Origin: Streptomyces melanogenes
GTDB lineage: Bacteria > Actinomycetota > Actinomycetes > Streptomycetales > Streptomycetaceae
NCBI RefSeq assembly: GCF_014649795.1
Contig: NZ_BMTS01000003.1
Location: 496,001 to 560,000, forward strand
Length of the DNA stretch: 64,000 nucleotides
Reading direction: 5' to 3'
The position numbers and the translations under genes are program-made. Under the pieces are notes generated by a model that saw only the letters and a list, made by a program, of their open reading frames with translations, did not search any database and was not told the origin of the DNA. Below, piece after piece: positions 42,285-52,518 of the stretch (the first letter of the stretch is position 1; each line of letters begins with the position of its first letter).

Positions 42285-42997
42285 CTAGTCCTCGCCGAGG
42301 TACGTCTTGCGGACGTTCTCGTCGTGGAGGAGGTCCTGGCCGGAGCCGGAGAGCTTGATCTCGCCGACCTCCATCACATGGGCGTGATCCGCCAGGGACA
42401 GCGCGGCCTGGGCGTTCTGCTCGACGAGCAGGATCGTGGTGCCCTGGGCCTTGAGCTCGACGATGGTCGCCATGATCTTCTGCATCATGATCGGGGAGAG
42501 CCCCATCGACGGCTCGTCCAGCATCAGCAGCTTGGGCTGGGACATCAGCGCCCGGCCCATCGCGAGCATCTGCTGCTCACCGCCCGACAGCGTGCCGGCC
42601 GCCTGCTTGCGCCGTTCGCCCAGGATGGGGAACAGCTCGTAGGCCCGCTGGACGTCCTTCTCGATGCCCGCCTTGTCGCTCCGCAGAAACGCTCCGAGCT
42701 GGAGATTCTCGGCGATGGTCAGCCGCGGGAAGATATGCCGGCCCTCGGGGGAGTGGGCCAGGCCCAGCGCGACGATCTTGTGCGCGGGGATGTCCGACAG
42801 AGGCTTCCCGTCGAAGGTGATCCGGCCGCCGGAAGGCTTGAGCAGCCCCGAGAGCGTACGCAGGGTCGTCGTCTTGCCGGCGCCGTTGGTGCCGATGAGG
42901 GTGACGACCTGCCCGGCCTCGACGGTGAAGGAGATCCCCTTGACGGCCTCGATCTTGCCGTAGGCGACGCGGAGGTCCTCGACTTCCAGAAGTGCGG

Positions 42998-43001
<4 letters not shown>
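42285..43001 (-). CDS. livF: Branched-chain amino acid ABC transporter ATPase LivF
   Basis: 238 residues. Walker A is IGTNGAGKTTTLRTLSGLL, the signature LSGGEQQMLAMGRAL, and Walker B LLMLDEPSMGLSPIM. The sequence QGTTILLVEQNAQAALSLAD is diagnostic of LivF. It energises import of leucine, isoleucine and valine with LivG. It overlaps livG by 4 bases and is last in the operon livK-livH-livM-livG-livF. Confidence 0.96.
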
Positions 43002-43990
<989 letters not shown>

Positions 43991-43995
43991 GATGG

Positions 43996-45789
43996 TTACG
44001 CCTCCGCCTTGGTGACGCCGACGGTGGTGTCCGGAAGCCCCTGTTCGGGCACGTCCAGTTGGCCGGTCTCGTGGAATTCGAGCTGGCTGCGCCGGTTGGC
44101 GACGATGCCCTCGGGGCGGAACCGCATCAGCAGGATGAGGGCGACACCGAAGCCGAAGAGCTCGTACTCCTTCAGGAAGCTCAGCTTCTCGGGGATGAGG
44201 TAGAGCAGCGAGGCGCCCAGGAGCGGACCGCTCACCGTGCCCATGCCGCCGAGGACGACGGCCGCGAGCAGGAAGGCCGAGTTGGGCGGCGCGGCGCCGG
44301 CGAACTGGAAGGGGCTCGGCACCACGCTGTAGTTGACGTGGGCGAAGACCGTGCCCGCCAGACCGGCGAGCGAGGCGCCCAGGGCGAAGGCGATGAGCTT
44401 GACCCGGAAGCCGTTGATGCCCATGGCGGTGGCGGCGGTCTCGTCCTCGCGGATGGCGATCCAGGAGCGGCCGATGCGGGAGTTCGCGGCGCGGTTGAAG
44501 ACGAGCACGATCAGCGCCGTGATCAGCAGCATCAGGAACAGGTAGTTGCCGAAGCGGCCGATGGTGCGTCCCGCGATGTCGTGCGCGGCGCCCAGGTTGA
44601 ACCCGAAGATCTCCAGGTCGGGGATCTGGGAGATGCCGTTGGGGCCGTTGGTGAGGTTGGGGCCGGAGCCGCCGTCGAGGTTGTTGACGGTGATCCGGAA
44701 GATCTCTCCGAAGCCGAGGGTGACGATGGCCAGATAGTCGCCGCGCAGCCGCAGCGTCGGTGCGCCGATGATCACGCCGAAGACCAGTGAGGCGCCCATG
44801 CCGATCAGCGCGGCGGCCCAGAACGGGACCTGCACACCGGAGAAGCGGGAGAACTCGGAGCCCGATACCAGCGCGGCCGCGTAGGCACCGACGCCGAGGA
44901 AGGCCACGTAACCGAGGTCGAGCAGACCGGTGAGGCCGACGACGATGTTGAGGCCGAGGGCCACGGTGCCGAAGATGAGGATGTTGGCGCCGAGGTTGGC
45001 GTTGTGGTCCTCGCTCTGGGTGAACGGGAAGATCACGGCCGCGAGGAAGACCGCGGTGGTCGCGAACCCCTTGTGGCGGGCGTTGAGTTCGGTGAACCGC
45101 TCGAAGAGTCCGGCGGCGAACAGCGCCATCGAGCCGAACAGGACCAGGAGCAGCAGACCGATGAAGGTCTCGCTCTCCTCGTCGTTGACGCCGATGCCGT
45201 ACGTGAAGACGACCAGGCCGAGCGCGGTGGCCAGCGAGATGATCAGACGCTGGGCCCAGCTGGGCAGCGGCGCGGCGGCCGGGATGCCGTCGGGCTTGGC
45301 GATGTGGTCGCGCAGCGAGCGGCCCGGGTGCGGCAGCGCGAGCGCGCCGACGACCGGCAGCAGGGAGGCGACGGCCGCGACGACCGCGCCGGGCTCCAGG
45401 TTGGCCAGGCCGCCCAGGTCGTACGAGATGGCGATCGCGGTGTACCAGACGACCGCGAACGCGGAGAACGCGGCGAGGAGCACCGGGTTGTTGCTGCCGC
45501 CCGGGTTGAGCCAGCCCAGGCCACGGATCCCGTAGCCCGCGAGGGCGTAGAGCAGGGTGAGCGCTCCGGCGACCAGGGCGAGGGTCTGGAGCCCGGCCGG
45601 GTAGCCGGTGACGGTGAGGTCGCCGGGGAACTCGGAGTCCCAGGTCCAGGCGAGGAAGGTGGAGGCGATGGTGGCGACGGCGCCGACCGCGACGAGCAGC
45701 CGGGCGAAGGGCGCCGGCAGCGGGACGATGCCGCGCTGCTCGGCCGCGGGGGCGGTGGTCTTGGTGGTGCTGGTGGTCATGTCGATCAC
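43996..45789 (-). CDS. livM: Branched-chain amino acid ABC transporter permease LivM (extended)
   Basis: 597 residues, much longer than the usual 320-430. The C-terminal two thirds have the standard LivM sequence (NIVVGLTGLLDLGYVAFLGV, GAPTLRLRGDYLAIVTLGFG and VVLGGMGTVSGPLLGA). The N-terminal part adds extra hydrophobic segments and a loop. The start is the GTG at 45787-45789, which overlaps the livH TGA (GTGA), so the two permeases are coupled; an ATG three codons on is an alternative. Confidence 0.93.
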   Translation of the reverse strand: MIDMTTSTTKTTAPAAEQRGIVPLPAPFARLLVAVGAVATIASTFLAWTWDSEFPGDLTVTGYPAGLQTLALVAGALTLLYALAGYGIRGLGWLNPGGSNNPVLLAAFSAFAVVWYTAIAISYDLGGLANLEPGAVVAAVASLLPVVGALALPHPGRSLRDHIAKPDGIPAAAPLPSWAQRLIISLATALGLVVFTYGIGVNDEESETFIGLLLLVLFGSMALFAAGLFERFTELNARHKGFATTAVFLAAVIFPFTQSEDHNANLGANILIFGTVALGLNIVVGLTGLLDLGYVAFLGVGAYAAALVSGSEFSRFSGVQVPFWAAALIGMGASLVFGVIIGAPTLRLRGDYLAIVTLGFGEIFRITVNNLDGGSGPNLTNGPNGISQIPDLEIFGFNLGAAHDIAGRTIGRFGNYLFLMLLITALIVLVFNRAANSRIGRSWIAIREDETAATAMGINGFRVKLIAFALGASLAGLAGTVFAHVNYSVVPSPFQFAGAAPPNSAFLLAAVVLGGMGTVSGPLLGASLLYLIPEKLSFLKEYELFGFGVALILLMRFRPEGIVANRRSQLEFHETGQLDVPEQGLPDTTVGVTKAEA

Positions 45790-46718
45790 GCCCTGTCCGC
45801 GACGCGTTCGCCCACCAGGCCTTGTGGCCTGAAGAGCAGGACGAGGATGAGGAGGACGAACGCCCAGACGTTGGCCCAGCCCGAGCCGCCGAGCTGCTCC
45901 ATCCCCGGGACGTTGGAGATGTACGCGCTGGCCATGGTCTCGGCGAGGCCGAGGACCACACCGCCGATCATGGCGCCGTAGATGTTGCCGATGCCGCCGA
46001 GGACGGCGGCGGTGAACGCCTTGAGACCGGCCTGGAAGCCCATCTCGTACTTGATGGAGCCGTACTTCAGGCCCCAGGCGATGCCCGCGACGGCGGCGAA
46101 GAGGCCGCCGATGGCGAAGGCGATCATGATGATGCGGTTGGTGTCGATGCCCATCAGCTGGGCGGTGTCCGGGTCCTGCGCGGTGGCCTGCATGGCGCGG
46201 CCGGTGCGGGAGGAGCGGACGAAGAGGGCGAGCGCCGCCATGCAGAGCGGGGCCGCGGTGATCAGGAAGATGTCACCGGTGCCGAAGGTGATCGAGCCGA
46301 CGTGGAAGGGGCCGCCGGGGATCTGCGGGAACACCTCGTCGTTCTTGGCCTTCGGGTACCAGTTGAAGACCGCCTGCTGGAGCGCGAGCGAGAGGCCGAT
46401 CGCGGTGATCAGTGGCGCCAGGCGTGGCGCGCCGCGCAGTGGTCGGTAGGCGAAGCGTTCCGCTCCCAGTGCGATGAGCACGGAGACGAGTGCGCCGCCG
46501 ATGAGCATCAGGGGGAGGGCTATCCACATGGATATGCCGTCGGGCAGCACGTAGAGGTAGACCGTGAGTCCGCCGAAGGCGCCGGTCATGAAGATCTCGC
46601 CGTGGGCGAAGTTGATGAGCTGGACGATGCCGTACACCATCGTGTAGCCGATGGCGATCAGCCCGTACATCGAGCCGAGGAGCAGCCCGTTGGCCAGCTG
46701 TTGCGGCAGAGTGTGCAC
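45786..46718 (-). CDS. livH: Branched-chain amino acid ABC transporter permease LivH
   Basis: 310 residues from the GTG at 46716-46718 with GGAGG seven bases upstream. Typical LivH segments are QQLANGLLLGSMYGLIAIGY, VYGIVQLINFAHGEIFMTGA and FTAAVLGGIGNIYGAMIGGV. It has about eight membrane helices and pairs with LivM as the channel. A 146-base spacer separates it from livK; no strong hairpin was seen there. Confidence 0.95.
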   Translation of the reverse strand: MHTLPQQLANGLLLGSMYGLIAIGYTMVYGIVQLINFAHGEIFMTGAFGGLTVYLYVLPDGISMWIALPLMLIGGALVSVLIALGAERFAYRPLRGAPRLAPLITAIGLSLALQQAVFNWYPKAKNDEVFPQIPGGPFHVGSITFGTGDIFLITAAPLCMAALALFVRSSRTGRAMQATAQDPDTAQLMGIDTNRIIMIAFAIGGLFAAVAGIAWGLKYGSIKYEMGFQAGLKAFTAAVLGGIGNIYGAMIGGVVLGLAETMASAYISNVPGMEQLGGSGWANVWAFVLLILVLLFRPQGLVGERVADRA

Positions 46719-46864
46719 CGCATGGCCTCCATGTGGATGGGGAGTGAGTGCAAGGGGAGTAGAGGTCGGGCCGCGCGGTAGACGGTTGTCGTGGCCGCGC
46801 GGCCCTGTTGTCTTGCGGTGGAGCGGTGGAGCGGTGGTGCGTGGAACGTGCGCTACGGGCTGGA

Positions 46865-48094
46865 TCAGCCGGCGTCGTACGTGCCGCTCTTGACGGCCTT
46901 CCACTTCCCGTTGGTGACCTGGTAGACGGTCAGTCGCTTGTTGGTGGTGTCACCGAACTCGTCGAACGAGACCTTGCCGGCGATGCCGTCGAACTGGCTC
47001 TTCTGGACCTCGGCGACGATCTGCTGACGGGCGTCGGCCGGGACCTTGCCGTCCTTCACCACGTTGCCGATGGCCTTGATGATGGCGGTGGCGGCGTCGT
47101 ACGAGTAACCGCCGTAGGTGCCGTAGTCGCCCGGGTACTTCTTGTCCTTGTACTTCTGGATGAAGTCCTTGGCGGCGGCCAGGCCGTCGACCGGCTCGCC
47201 GACCGAGGTGGCGAGGTCGCCCTCGCTCGCCTTGCCGGCGGTGGTGATGAAGGTGTCGCTGTAGATGCCGTCGCCGCCGAAGAGCGGCAGCTTGGCGCCG
47301 GAGTCCTTGAGCTGCTTGGTGACGATCTGCGCCTCGTCGTACTGACCGCCGTAGTAGACGAGGTCCGCACCCGAGTTCTTGATCTTGGTGACGAGGGTGG
47401 CGAAGTCCTTGTCGCCCACGTTGACGTGGTCCTCGCCGGCGACCTTGCCGCCCGCCTTGGTGAAGCCCTGCTTGAAGAGCGCGGCCAGACCGGCGCCGTA
47501 GGTCTGCTTGTCGTCGACGACGAAGACGCTCTTCTTCTTCAGCGTGTTCACCGCGTAGTCCGCCGCGAAACCGCCCTGGATGGCGTCGGTGGTGGCGGTG
47601 CGGAAGTAGGTCTTGAACGGGCGGGTCTTGTTCCCGGCCGCCCAGTCCTTGCCCTGGGTCAGGGTCGGGTTGGTGTTCGAGGGGGAGATCTCGACGAGGT
47701 TGGCGGTCGCGAAGACCTGCTGCATCGTCTGGGCGACGCCGGAGTTCAGCGGGCCGACCACACCGAGGACGTCCTTGTTGGCGACGAGCGCGGTGGCGTT
47801 CTGCTGGCCGGTCGGCGGCAGCGCCTTGTCGTCGAGCGCCTTGACCTCGAACTTGACGCCCGGGACCAGGTTCTTCGCGTTGGCGTCGTCGACGGCGATC
47901 TGTACGCCGTACTGGATGCCGAGGCCGGTGGCGGAGTTCTGGCCGGTCAGGGGGGCGTCGACACCGATGACCACGGTCGTCTTCTTGTCGCCGCCGCCGT
48001 TGTCGTCCTTCTTGTCGCGCGATCCGCACGCGGTGAGGGTGAGCGCCCCCGTGGTGAGCACGGTGGTGAGTATGAGCAAGGAACGGTGTCGCAC
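46865..48094 (-). CDS. livK: Branched-chain amino acid binding lipoprotein LivK
   Basis: 409 residues from a GTG with GAGAGGA upstream. A signal peptide ends LTLTAC (Cys23 acylated), followed by a Lys/Asp/Gly linker and a type I periplasmic-binding fold: VVIGVDAPLTGQNSATGLGI, VLGVVGPLNSGVAQTMQQVF and LVYYGGQYDEAQIVTKQLKD. It captures branched-chain or related amino acids for LivHMGF. It is the first gene of the operon; the 478-base upstream spacer contains its promoter region. Confidence 0.95.
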   Translation of the reverse strand: MRHRSLLILTTVLTTGALTLTACGSRDKKDDNGGGDKKTTVVIGVDAPLTGQNSATGLGIQYGVQIAVDDANAKNLVPGVKFEVKALDDKALPPTGQQNATALVANKDVLGVVGPLNSGVAQTMQQVFATANLVEISPSNTNPTLTQGKDWAAGNKTRPFKTYFRTATTDAIQGGFAADYAVNTLKKKSVFVVDDKQTYGAGLAALFKQGFTKAGGKVAGEDHVNVGDKDFATLVTKIKNSGADLVYYGGQYDEAQIVTKQLKDSGAKLPLFGGDGIYSDTFITTAGKASEGDLATSVGEPVDGLAAAKDFIQKYKDKKYPGDYGTYGGYSYDAATAIIKAIGNVVKDGKVPADARQQIVAEVQKSQFDGIAGKVSFDEFGDTTNKRLTVYQVTNGKWKAVKSGTYDAG

Positions 48095-48572
48095 GATATG
48101 TCCTCTCCCTGGCGCGACGCCTCCGCTGAGGCGCCGTGTGACTCGCCGGGCCGTACTGGGGGTGGTACAGGTGCCGTGCAGCAGACGCGCCCGGCGGCGC
48201 GGTGACTGGCCGTGACTCTAGGCGCAGGTTGCTGAGTCGGGGACCAGGGAAGGTCAGGATGTGACTTTCTTGTTATGACGAGCGGACACGCCGACGGGAG
48301 CTCTGTGGACAGATGGGGGCATTGGTGAGCCCGAAGAGCGCCCACATACTGAGAATTCCCAGTTCCGCTAAGGGGCTTGAGCTGATCTTGCTACTGACAG
48401 ACGGGTCTGTCGGGGGTAGCGGCCCCACCTGCGGTGATGTCCGTGCACCAGAATTCGGTGATGATCTTGTGAATGCGGACCGGAGGCGCGGATCCCGTTT
48501 ATCCATTTCGCCCGAGTTACGGAGCGTTACGATCGGGAGTGGCCGGAAGGTTGGCGCGGCCCCGATACGGAC
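48095..48572. other. 478-base spacer upstream of livK with a perfect palindrome
   Basis: No credible gene is present; the open frames here have low GC at the third position. At 48396-48411 GACAGACGGGTCTGTC is a perfect 7-bp inverted repeat with a 2-base centre, the shape of a TetR-type operator or a short RNA hairpin. The segment from about 48310 to 48540 is clearly less GC-rich than its surroundings. Confidence 0.5.
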
Positions 48573-48986
48573 CTAGTGCCGACCACCTCCCATCGCGCCG
48601 TGCCGGGCGACGCACTCCTGCCGCGACTGACGCGCTATCAGATCCAGAGCGGCGGCGATCCCGTTCGTGCGCTGCTCGACCCGAGCGGCGGCAACGACCC
48701 GATCATGAACTTCGTGCTGGTCGATCGAGAACCCCTTCTGCTCCCAGTCGAGGCCCGACCAGCGGTTGCCCTGGATCATCGCCCGCGCCCAGTACTCGAC
48801 CAGCCGCCGGCAGTCCTCTTCCGGGGTGGTGGTTGTGGGGGCGGGGACGGGGGTGGCGGGGGAGGCGGTGCGGTGACCGCTGTCGCACCCGAGGCTCACG
48901 GCGGCAACGATCAGCGCGCATCCGACGATCCGGAGCGGCCCGTACCGCGTCGCGGCGGGGTGTCCGGTTCCCGATGGGCTGGCCAT
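48573..48986 (-). CDS. Small lipoprotein of unknown function
   Basis: 137 residues. Membrane segment IVGCALIVAAVSLGC ends in a lipobox with Cys34, followed by a Thr/Pro/Ala linker and a small helical domain (EEDCRRLVEYWARAMIQGNR to LIARQSRQECVARHG) with two cysteines that could form a disulfide. It is exported and anchored to the outer face of the membrane. I do not recognise the family. It is monocistronic and leftward. Confidence 0.75.
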   Translation of the reverse strand: MASPSGTGHPAATRYGPLRIVGCALIVAAVSLGCDSGHRTASPATPVPAPTTTTPEEDCRRLVEYWARAMIQGNRWSGLDWEQKGFSIDQHEVHDRVVAAARVEQRTNGIAAALDLIARQSRQECVARHGAMGGGRH

Positions 48987-49039
48987 GACGGGAACGGTAG
49001 GGGGTCACGATCGGTGACACAACTGGGCTGCGGGGTAAG

Positions 49040-49571
49040 GAGGTTGGACTTTTCCCCACCCCGCCCCGTTCCCTTAAGCCCTGGGCGGGCGGCCGGGTGG
49101 TGGGCTGGGGAGTGGCTGCCGGGGGCTTCGCCCCGGACCCCCTTGCGTTGTCTGCGGGCCGGTGGCGGGCTGATCGCGCAGTTCCCCGCGCCCCTGAGAT
49201 GCGCCCCTTCGGGGCGCTCAGGGGGGTGTGGCGGGGGCATTGTTGGGGGCGCGGGGCCTGTGTGCGGCTTTGCCGCGTGGGTGCGGGGCTGTGGCATTGC
49301 GCGGCTTCGCTGCGGGCGCGTGGCTATGGCGTTTGGGCGCGATCAGCGCCCCGTAAGGGGCGCGGGGAACTGCGCGACCAGCCACAGACGGCCCGCAGAC
49401 GAACGGGCTTGCCCACCCACCCCGTGCCCTCCGGCGGGGTCCGGGGCGGAGCCCCGAGCGGGGTGCAGGGGCCGCAGGCCCCGCAAAGGGGGTCCGGGGG
49501 CGAAGCCCCCGGGAGACCACCTCCGCCCCCACCCACCCCCGGAGGGTTTAGGGAAGGGGCGGGGAGGGGCC
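49040..49571. repeat. Modular palindromic repeat, copy R6 (expanded)
   Basis: This is the largest copy. Perfect 22-base arms at 49174-49195 and 49356-49377 are separated by 160 bases, which hold smaller palindromes (GCGCCCCTTCGGGGCGC and CGCGGGGCTGTGGCATT-type units). Outside them are TTGTCTGCGGGCCGGTGGCGGG (written as two modules: TTGTCTGCGGG and CCGGTGGCGGG) on the left, and CCGCAGACGAAC, several self-complementary GGGGCGGAGCCCC-like hairpins and CGGAGGGTTTAGGGAAGGGG on the right. It abuts the 3' end of the thioesterase gene. No coding sequence is evident. Confidence 0.85.
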
Positions 49572-50039
49572 TCACCCCTTGGAGGACTCCGCGTCACGCA
49601 ACAGGCAAGTAAGTCGAGCAGTACAAACCCGCTTACCCCCCTCATCCGTGATCACGACCTCGTACGTCGCCGTGGACCGCCCCCGATGCACCGGCGTAGC
49701 CACCCCCGTGACCAGCCCACTCCGCACCCCCCGATGATGCGTGCAGTTCAGATCGACCCCCACCGCGATCTTCGAGATCCCCCCGTGCAGCATCGACCCC
49801 ACCGACCCCAGCGTCTCGGCGAGCACCGCCGACGCACCCCCGTGCAACAGCCCGTACGGCTGCGTGTTCCCCTCCACCGGCATCGTCCCGACGACCCGCT
49901 CCGCCGACGCCTCCAGGATCTGCACGCCCATCCGGGTGCCGAGGTGCCCCGCGGAGAACAGCGCGGGCAGGTCGATGCCCAGCGCCGCGTACTCGTCGAT
50001 GACCTCCTGCGGGAACTTCACCTTGCTCTGCTCACCCAT
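49572..50039 (-). CDS. PaaI-family hotdog thioesterase
   Basis: 155 residues of the hotdog fold. NTQPYGLLHGGASAVLAETL is the conserved active-site segment (HGG loop with the catalytic acidic residue on the following helix), and VGVDLNCTHHRGVRSGLVTG is the second family block. It hydrolyses aromatic or aliphatic acyl-CoA thioesters. The ATG has no adjacent paa genes; a TetR-type palindrome at 50090-50109 lies 51 bases upstream of it. Confidence 0.88.
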   Translation of the reverse strand: MGEQSKVKFPQEVIDEYAALGIDLPALFSAGHLGTRMGVQILEASAERVVGTMPVEGNTQPYGLLHGGASAVLAETLGSVGSMLHGGISKIAVGVDLNCTHHRGVRSGLVTGVATPVHRGRSTATYEVVITDEGGKRVCTARLTCLLRDAESSKG

Positions 50040-50089
50040 GGGCGGGACTCCGATCGTGGTCCGGTTCCTCCGGCCTGGCCGGCCGACGT

Positions 50090-50109
50090 GTCTGAGCGAA
50101 CGCTTAGAC
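50090..50109. promoter_or_regulatory. TetR-type palindrome before the thioesterase gene
   Basis: GTCTGAGCGAACGCTTAGAC is a 20-base palindrome with mismatches only at the centre and one symmetric pair (AGCG-AA-CGCT core). It overlaps the last codons of the upstream fdhF-like gene and lies where the thioesterase promoter should be. The AGCG/CGCT core is common in operators of acyl-CoA-responsive TetR regulators. Confidence 0.5.
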
Positions 50110-52386
50110 GGTCGCCGATTGTTCCAGACGCACGATCACGGACTTGCTGGCAGGGGTGTTGCTCGTGTCCGCCGTGGAATCCAGCGGCACCAGCACGTTG
50201 GTCTCCGGGTAGTACGCCGCCGCGCACCCCCGCGTCGTCGGGTAGTACACGACCCGGAACCCCGGCGCCCGCCGCTCCACGCCGTCCTTCCACTCGCTGA
50301 CCAGATCCGCGTACGAACCGTCCGTGAATCCCAGCTCGCGCCCGTCCTCGGGGTTCACGAGCACCACCCGGCGGCCGCCCTTGATGCCCCGGTAGCGGTC
50401 GTCCAGGCCGTAGATCGTGGTGTTGTACTGGTCGTGCGAGCGCAGGGTCTGGAGCAGCAGCCGGCCCTCGGGCACCGTCGGATACTCCACCGGCGCCGCC
50501 GTGAAGTTGGCCTTGCCGGTCGCGGTGGGGAAGCGGCGCTCGTCGCGCGGCGCGTGCGGCAGCCGGAAACCGCCGGGCTTCGCCACGCGCGCGTTGAAGT
50601 CCTCGAAGCCGGGCACCACGCGCGCGATGCGGTCGCGGATCGTCGCGTAGTCCTTCTCGAACTCCTCCCACTCCACCGTCGACCCGGCGCCCAGCGTGGC
50701 GCGCGCGAGGCGGGCGACGATGGCGGGCTCGGAGAGCAGATGCGGGCTCGCGGGCTTGAGGTTGCCGCGCGAGGAGTGCACCAGACCCATCGAGTCCTCG
50801 ACGGTCACGAACTGCTTGCCACTCTTTTGCACGTCCTTGTCGGTGCGCCCGAGCGTCGGCAGGATCAGCGCGCGCCGACCGGTGACGGCATGCGACCGGT
50901 TGAGCTTGGTCGACACGTGCACGGTGAGCGAGGCCCGGCGCATCGCGGCCTCGGTGACCTCCGTGTCGGGCGTGGCCCCCACGAAGTTGCCGCCCATCGC
51001 GAAGAACACCTTCGCCTTGCCGTCGCGCAGCGCCTCGATGGAACGGACCACGTCATAGCCGTGGTGGCGCGGCGGCGCGAAGCCGAACTCCTTCTCCAGG
51101 GCGTCGAGGAACGCGGGCGCGGGCCGCTCGAAGATGCCCATGGTGCGGTCGCCCTGCACGTTCGAATGACCGCGCACCGGGCAGACGCCCGCACCGGTGC
51201 GGCCGATGTTGCCGCGCAGCAGCAGGAAGTTGACCACTTCCCGGATCGTCGCCACCGCGTGCTTGTGCTGGGTCAGGCCCATCGCCCAGCAGACGATGGT
51301 GCGCCGGGAGGCGAGCGCCATGGACAGCGCCTGCTCGATCTCCGCGCGCGTGAGCCCGGTCGCGGCCAGCGTCTCGTCCCAGTCGGCCGCCCGGGCCGCC
51401 GCGGCGAACTCCTCGTACCCATGGGTGTGTTCGCGGACGAACAGCTCGTCCACGGCCCCCTCGGTCTCGACGATCAGCTTGTTGAGCAGGCGGAACAGGG
51501 CCTGGTCGCCACCGATGCGGATCTGGAGGAAGAGATCGTTCAGCTTCTGGCCGCCGAGCGCCAGGCCCTTGGCGGTCTGCGGGTTCTTGAAGCGCTCCAT
51601 GCCCGCCTCGGGCAGCGGGTTCACCGAGATGATCTTCGCGCCCGCCCGCTTGGCCTCTTCCAGGGCCGAGAGCATCCTCGGGTGGTTCGTGCCCGGGTTC
51701 TGCCCGGCGACGATGATCAGGTCCGCCTGGTGCAGGTCCTCCAGGGAGACGCTGCCCTTGCCGATGCCGATGGTCTCGGTGAGCGCCGAGCCGGACGACT
51801 CGTGGCACATGTTGGAGCAGTCCGGCAGGTTGTTGGTGCCGAACTCGCGCGCGAAGAGCTGGAGCAGGAACGCGGCCTCGTTGCTGGTGCGCCCCGAGGT
51901 GTAGAAGAGCGCCTCGTCCGGCGAGTCCAGCGCCTTCAGCTCCTCCGCGAGGATCTCGAACGCCCGCTCCCAGGTCACCGCCTCGTACCGGTCGGCGCCC
52001 TCCGGCAGGTACATCGGCTGGGTGATCCGGCCCTGCTGGCCCAGCCAGTACCCACTGCGGCCCGCGAGGTCGGAGAGGGGGTGCGCGGCGAAGAAGTCGG
52101 GGGTGACGCGGCGCAGCGTCGCCTCCTCGGCGACCGCCTTCGCCCCGTTCTCGCAGAACTCCGCCACGTGCCGCTTGTCGCCCTCCGGCCAGGCGCACCC
52201 CGGACAGTCGAAGCCGTCCTTCTGGTTGACCTTCAGCAGCGTCCGCGTCGCCCGGACCGCGCCCATCTGCTGCTGGGCCACCAGCGCCGTGTACCCGATC
52301 GCGGGAAGCCCGGCGGCGGCGTGCTTGGGCGGCGCGACCTGCGGCGCGTCCTGAACCGGGTCCCCTGCGGGCGGCTTGGTGGCCAT
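50104..52386 (-). CDS. FdhF/YdeP-family molybdopterin oxidoreductase
   Basis: 760 residues of the DMSO-reductase superfamily. The N-terminus has FDCPGCAWPEGDKRHVAEFC, with cysteines in the place of an iron-sulfur-binding segment. SNMCHESSGSALTETIG carries the cysteine position expected to bind molybdenum, and VAGQNPGTNHPRML, CPVRGHSNVQGDRTMG and the C-terminal LRSHDQYNTTIYGLDDRYRG are cofactor-binding blocks. YdeP-like proteins are formate-dehydrogenase relatives of uncertain substrate, without partner subunits, as here. It is cytoplasmic and divergent from polA. Confidence 0.9.
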   Translation of the reverse strand: MATKPPAGDPVQDAPQVAPPKHAAAGLPAIGYTALVAQQQMGAVRATRTLLKVNQKDGFDCPGCAWPEGDKRHVAEFCENGAKAVAEEATLRRVTPDFFAAHPLSDLAGRSGYWLGQQGRITQPMYLPEGADRYEAVTWERAFEILAEELKALDSPDEALFYTSGRTSNEAAFLLQLFAREFGTNNLPDCSNMCHESSGSALTETIGIGKGSVSLEDLHQADLIIVAGQNPGTNHPRMLSALEEAKRAGAKIISVNPLPEAGMERFKNPQTAKGLALGGQKLNDLFLQIRIGGDQALFRLLNKLIVETEGAVDELFVREHTHGYEEFAAAARAADWDETLAATGLTRAEIEQALSMALASRRTIVCWAMGLTQHKHAVATIREVVNFLLLRGNIGRTGAGVCPVRGHSNVQGDRTMGIFERPAPAFLDALEKEFGFAPPRHHGYDVVRSIEALRDGKAKVFFAMGGNFVGATPDTEVTEAAMRRASLTVHVSTKLNRSHAVTGRRALILPTLGRTDKDVQKSGKQFVTVEDSMGLVHSSRGNLKPASPHLLSEPAIVARLARATLGAGSTVEWEEFEKDYATIRDRIARVVPGFEDFNARVAKPGGFRLPHAPRDERRFPTATGKANFTAAPVEYPTVPEGRLLLQTLRSHDQYNTTIYGLDDRYRGIKGGRRVVLVNPEDGRELGFTDGSYADLVSEWKDGVERRAPGFRVVYYPTTRGCAAAYYPETNVLVPLDSTADTSNTPASKSVIVRLEQSATV

Positions 52387-52425
52387 GGCGCTCCCCTTCG
52401 AGCGACGTGTGCGATACGTACGGTT

Positions 52426-52514
52426 CCGATCCTGTCACGCCCCACTGACAACCGTCCCGGCGCGGTCCCCGCCGCACACTGGCCGGGATTGTCAGTGGGG
52501 CGTGGCAGGATCGG
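52426..52514. promoter_or_regulatory. Divergent RecA-NDp/PafBC-type promoters in an inverted repeat (fdhF-polA)
   Basis: Arms 52426-52451 and 52489-52514 are complementary at 25 of 26 positions. Each arm reads outward as TTGTCAGTG-N8-CAGGAT, which fits the actinobacterial DNA-damage promoter motif TTGTCRGTG-N8-TAnnnT except for the first -10 base. On the right, CAGGAT ends at 52511, seven bases before the polA GTG at 52519, giving a leaderless transcript. On the left it would start fdhF near 52422. Confidence 0.75.
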
Positions 52515-52518
52515 GGAC

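Noticed and set aside
48313..48576. An 87-codon rightward open frame upstream of livK
   Set aside because: Its codons use A/T freely at the third position, unlike every real gene here, and there is no ribosome-binding site or recognisable domain.
49040..49571. A CRISPR array in the repeat-rich spacer
   Set aside because: The repeats are nested palindromes of different length and orientation, not evenly spaced direct repeats with unique spacers, and no cas gene is nearby.
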